Of a stretch of DNA of 54,015 bases, positions 53,708 through 54,015 are shown piece after piece. The translations under genes and the position numbers were made by a program. Position 1 is the stretch's first letter, and each line of letters opens with the position of its first letter. The notes below the pieces were generated by a model. It did no database searches, had not been told where the DNA came from, and worked only from the letters and a program-made list of their open reading frames with translations. This DNA is from Gammaproteobacteria bacterium (lineage in GTDB: Bacteria; Pseudomonadota; Gammaproteobacteria; SZUA-21): NCBI GenBank assembly GCA_003233345.1, contig QILK01000008.1, forward strand, positions 1 to 54,015. Reading direction: 5' to 3'.

Positions 53708-53800
53708 GCCCCTCTTTCTACGGTCAGTCACAAGTTTTTTTTTCACTCCACACCGTAGCTCAGTCGCGAAAAAAAATCTTCTGACTGACCGTAGAGGGGC
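53708..53800. repeat. Palindromic A/T-armed repeat, copy 2 (longest)
   Basis: GCCCCTCTTTCTACGGTCAG and the following TCACAAGT8-9C pair with GA8TCTTCTGACTGACCGTAGAGGGGC over about 35 bp, around a core of about 23 nt. The inner A/T block and the GTCA/TGAC part match copies 1 and 3; the outer GCCCCTCT-CTACG extension is unique. Confidence 0.65.
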
Positions 53801-53863
53801 TTCCAGTGAATTTGATATTGTTATTCTTCTTTATAAGGGATTTTAGTTGAATTTAGGCGGGTT

Positions 53864-53900
53864 ATTTTCCCCGGCATTCGCTGCGCGAAGTGCGGGCTAC
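53864..53900 (-). repeat. Solo REP arm
   Basis: TTTTCCCCGGCATTCGCTGC, then GCGAAGTGCGGGCTAC, matches the right arm of the three REPINs with two substitutions (CATTCG, GTGCGGG). It ends GGGCTAC, so its GTAG is on the minus strand. No partner arm within about 200 bp upstream. Confidence 0.8.
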
Positions 53901-53953
53901 GTTGATGGTTTAGGGGCTTTTAGCTGAATTCAATGGAAGCCCGTCATCCGCGA

Positions 53954-54015
53954 GTCAGAAGTTTTTTTCAGCGTCATTACAACCCCAGTTGTCTGCGCTG
54001 AAAAAAATCTTGTGG
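53954..54015. repeat. Palindromic A/T-armed repeat, copy 3 (cut by window end)
   Basis: GTCAGAAGTTTTTTTCAGCG pairs with CGCTGAAAAAAATCTTGTGG around a loop of 22 nt. The outer arm is truncated by the window edge. Shares the T7/A7 blocks and AAG/CTT flanks with copies 1 and 2. Confidence 0.62.

Noticed and set aside
53708-53800. Bidirectional transcription terminator
   Set aside because: The T/A runs are inside the stem and the outer stem continues beyond them; the desaturase already has its own terminator at 53645.

Overview
The window is chromosomal DNA of a moderately AT-rich gammaproteobacterium that I cannot place to order. The housekeeping gene neighbourhoods are typical of that class: mrcA divergent from pilMNOPQ-aroK-aroB-dgt-damX-hemE, gmk-rpoZ-spoT-ridA, yicC near rph-rdgB, and ybbAP divergent from tesA. 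No rRNA, tRNA, CRISPR array, transposase or prophage was seen.

Layout. 1-84 is the tail of a GGDEF (diguanylate cyclase) gene. 269-612 is a decayed alpha-carbonic anhydrase. 884-1354 is a monohaem cytochrome c. 1.8-4.06 kb is the least ordinary stretch: three small exported proteins that look like diverged paralogues, two of them His-rich, each behind a promoter with the same strict layout (TTCAG-N6-TTCAG-N11-TATAGT). 4.1-6.2 kb holds a hypothetical exported protein, an NsrR-like iron-sulfur repressor and a TPR membrane protein. 6.2-10 kb is the YbbAP exporter with TesA. 10-12.4 kb has an ankyrin protein and a conserved hypothetical. 12.4-26.3 kb is PBP1A, the type IV pilus alignment/secretin operon, shikimate genes, dGTPase, a WGR protein, a DamX-like SPOR protein and HemE. 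26.3-33.6 kb has malic enzyme, a nuclease, L31, a DUF3135 protein, LpxT, HemW, a GST and RdgB. 33.6-41.1 kb is RNase PH, a PP2C phosphatase/Ser-Thr kinase pair, YicC and gmk-rpoZ-spoT-ridA. 41.1-54 kb holds an App1-like phosphatase, two lipoproteins, gamma-glutamyltransferase, an S24-like protein, MutM, a Gld-type ABC system, an orphan HyuA and a fatty acid desaturase.

Two repeat families run through the window. The first is a 154-155 bp inverted doublet whose arms each begin with GTAG followed by an imperfect hairpin. This matches the architecture of REPINs (mobile REP doublets). There are three full copies and one solo arm, and the insertions supply the stop codons of hemE and hemW and the last codons of the malic enzyme. 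The second is a set of three long palindromes with conserved T7-9/A7-8 arms and variable cores.

Best candidate for something undescribed: the 1.8-4.06 kb regulon-like cluster. Its tandem 11-bp-phased half-sites take the place of a -35 box, the way PhoB/OmpR-family activators bind. The products look like periplasmic helical proteins, two with His-rich segments suggesting metal or proton sensing or buffering. That function is inference; no regulator gene for it lies in the window.
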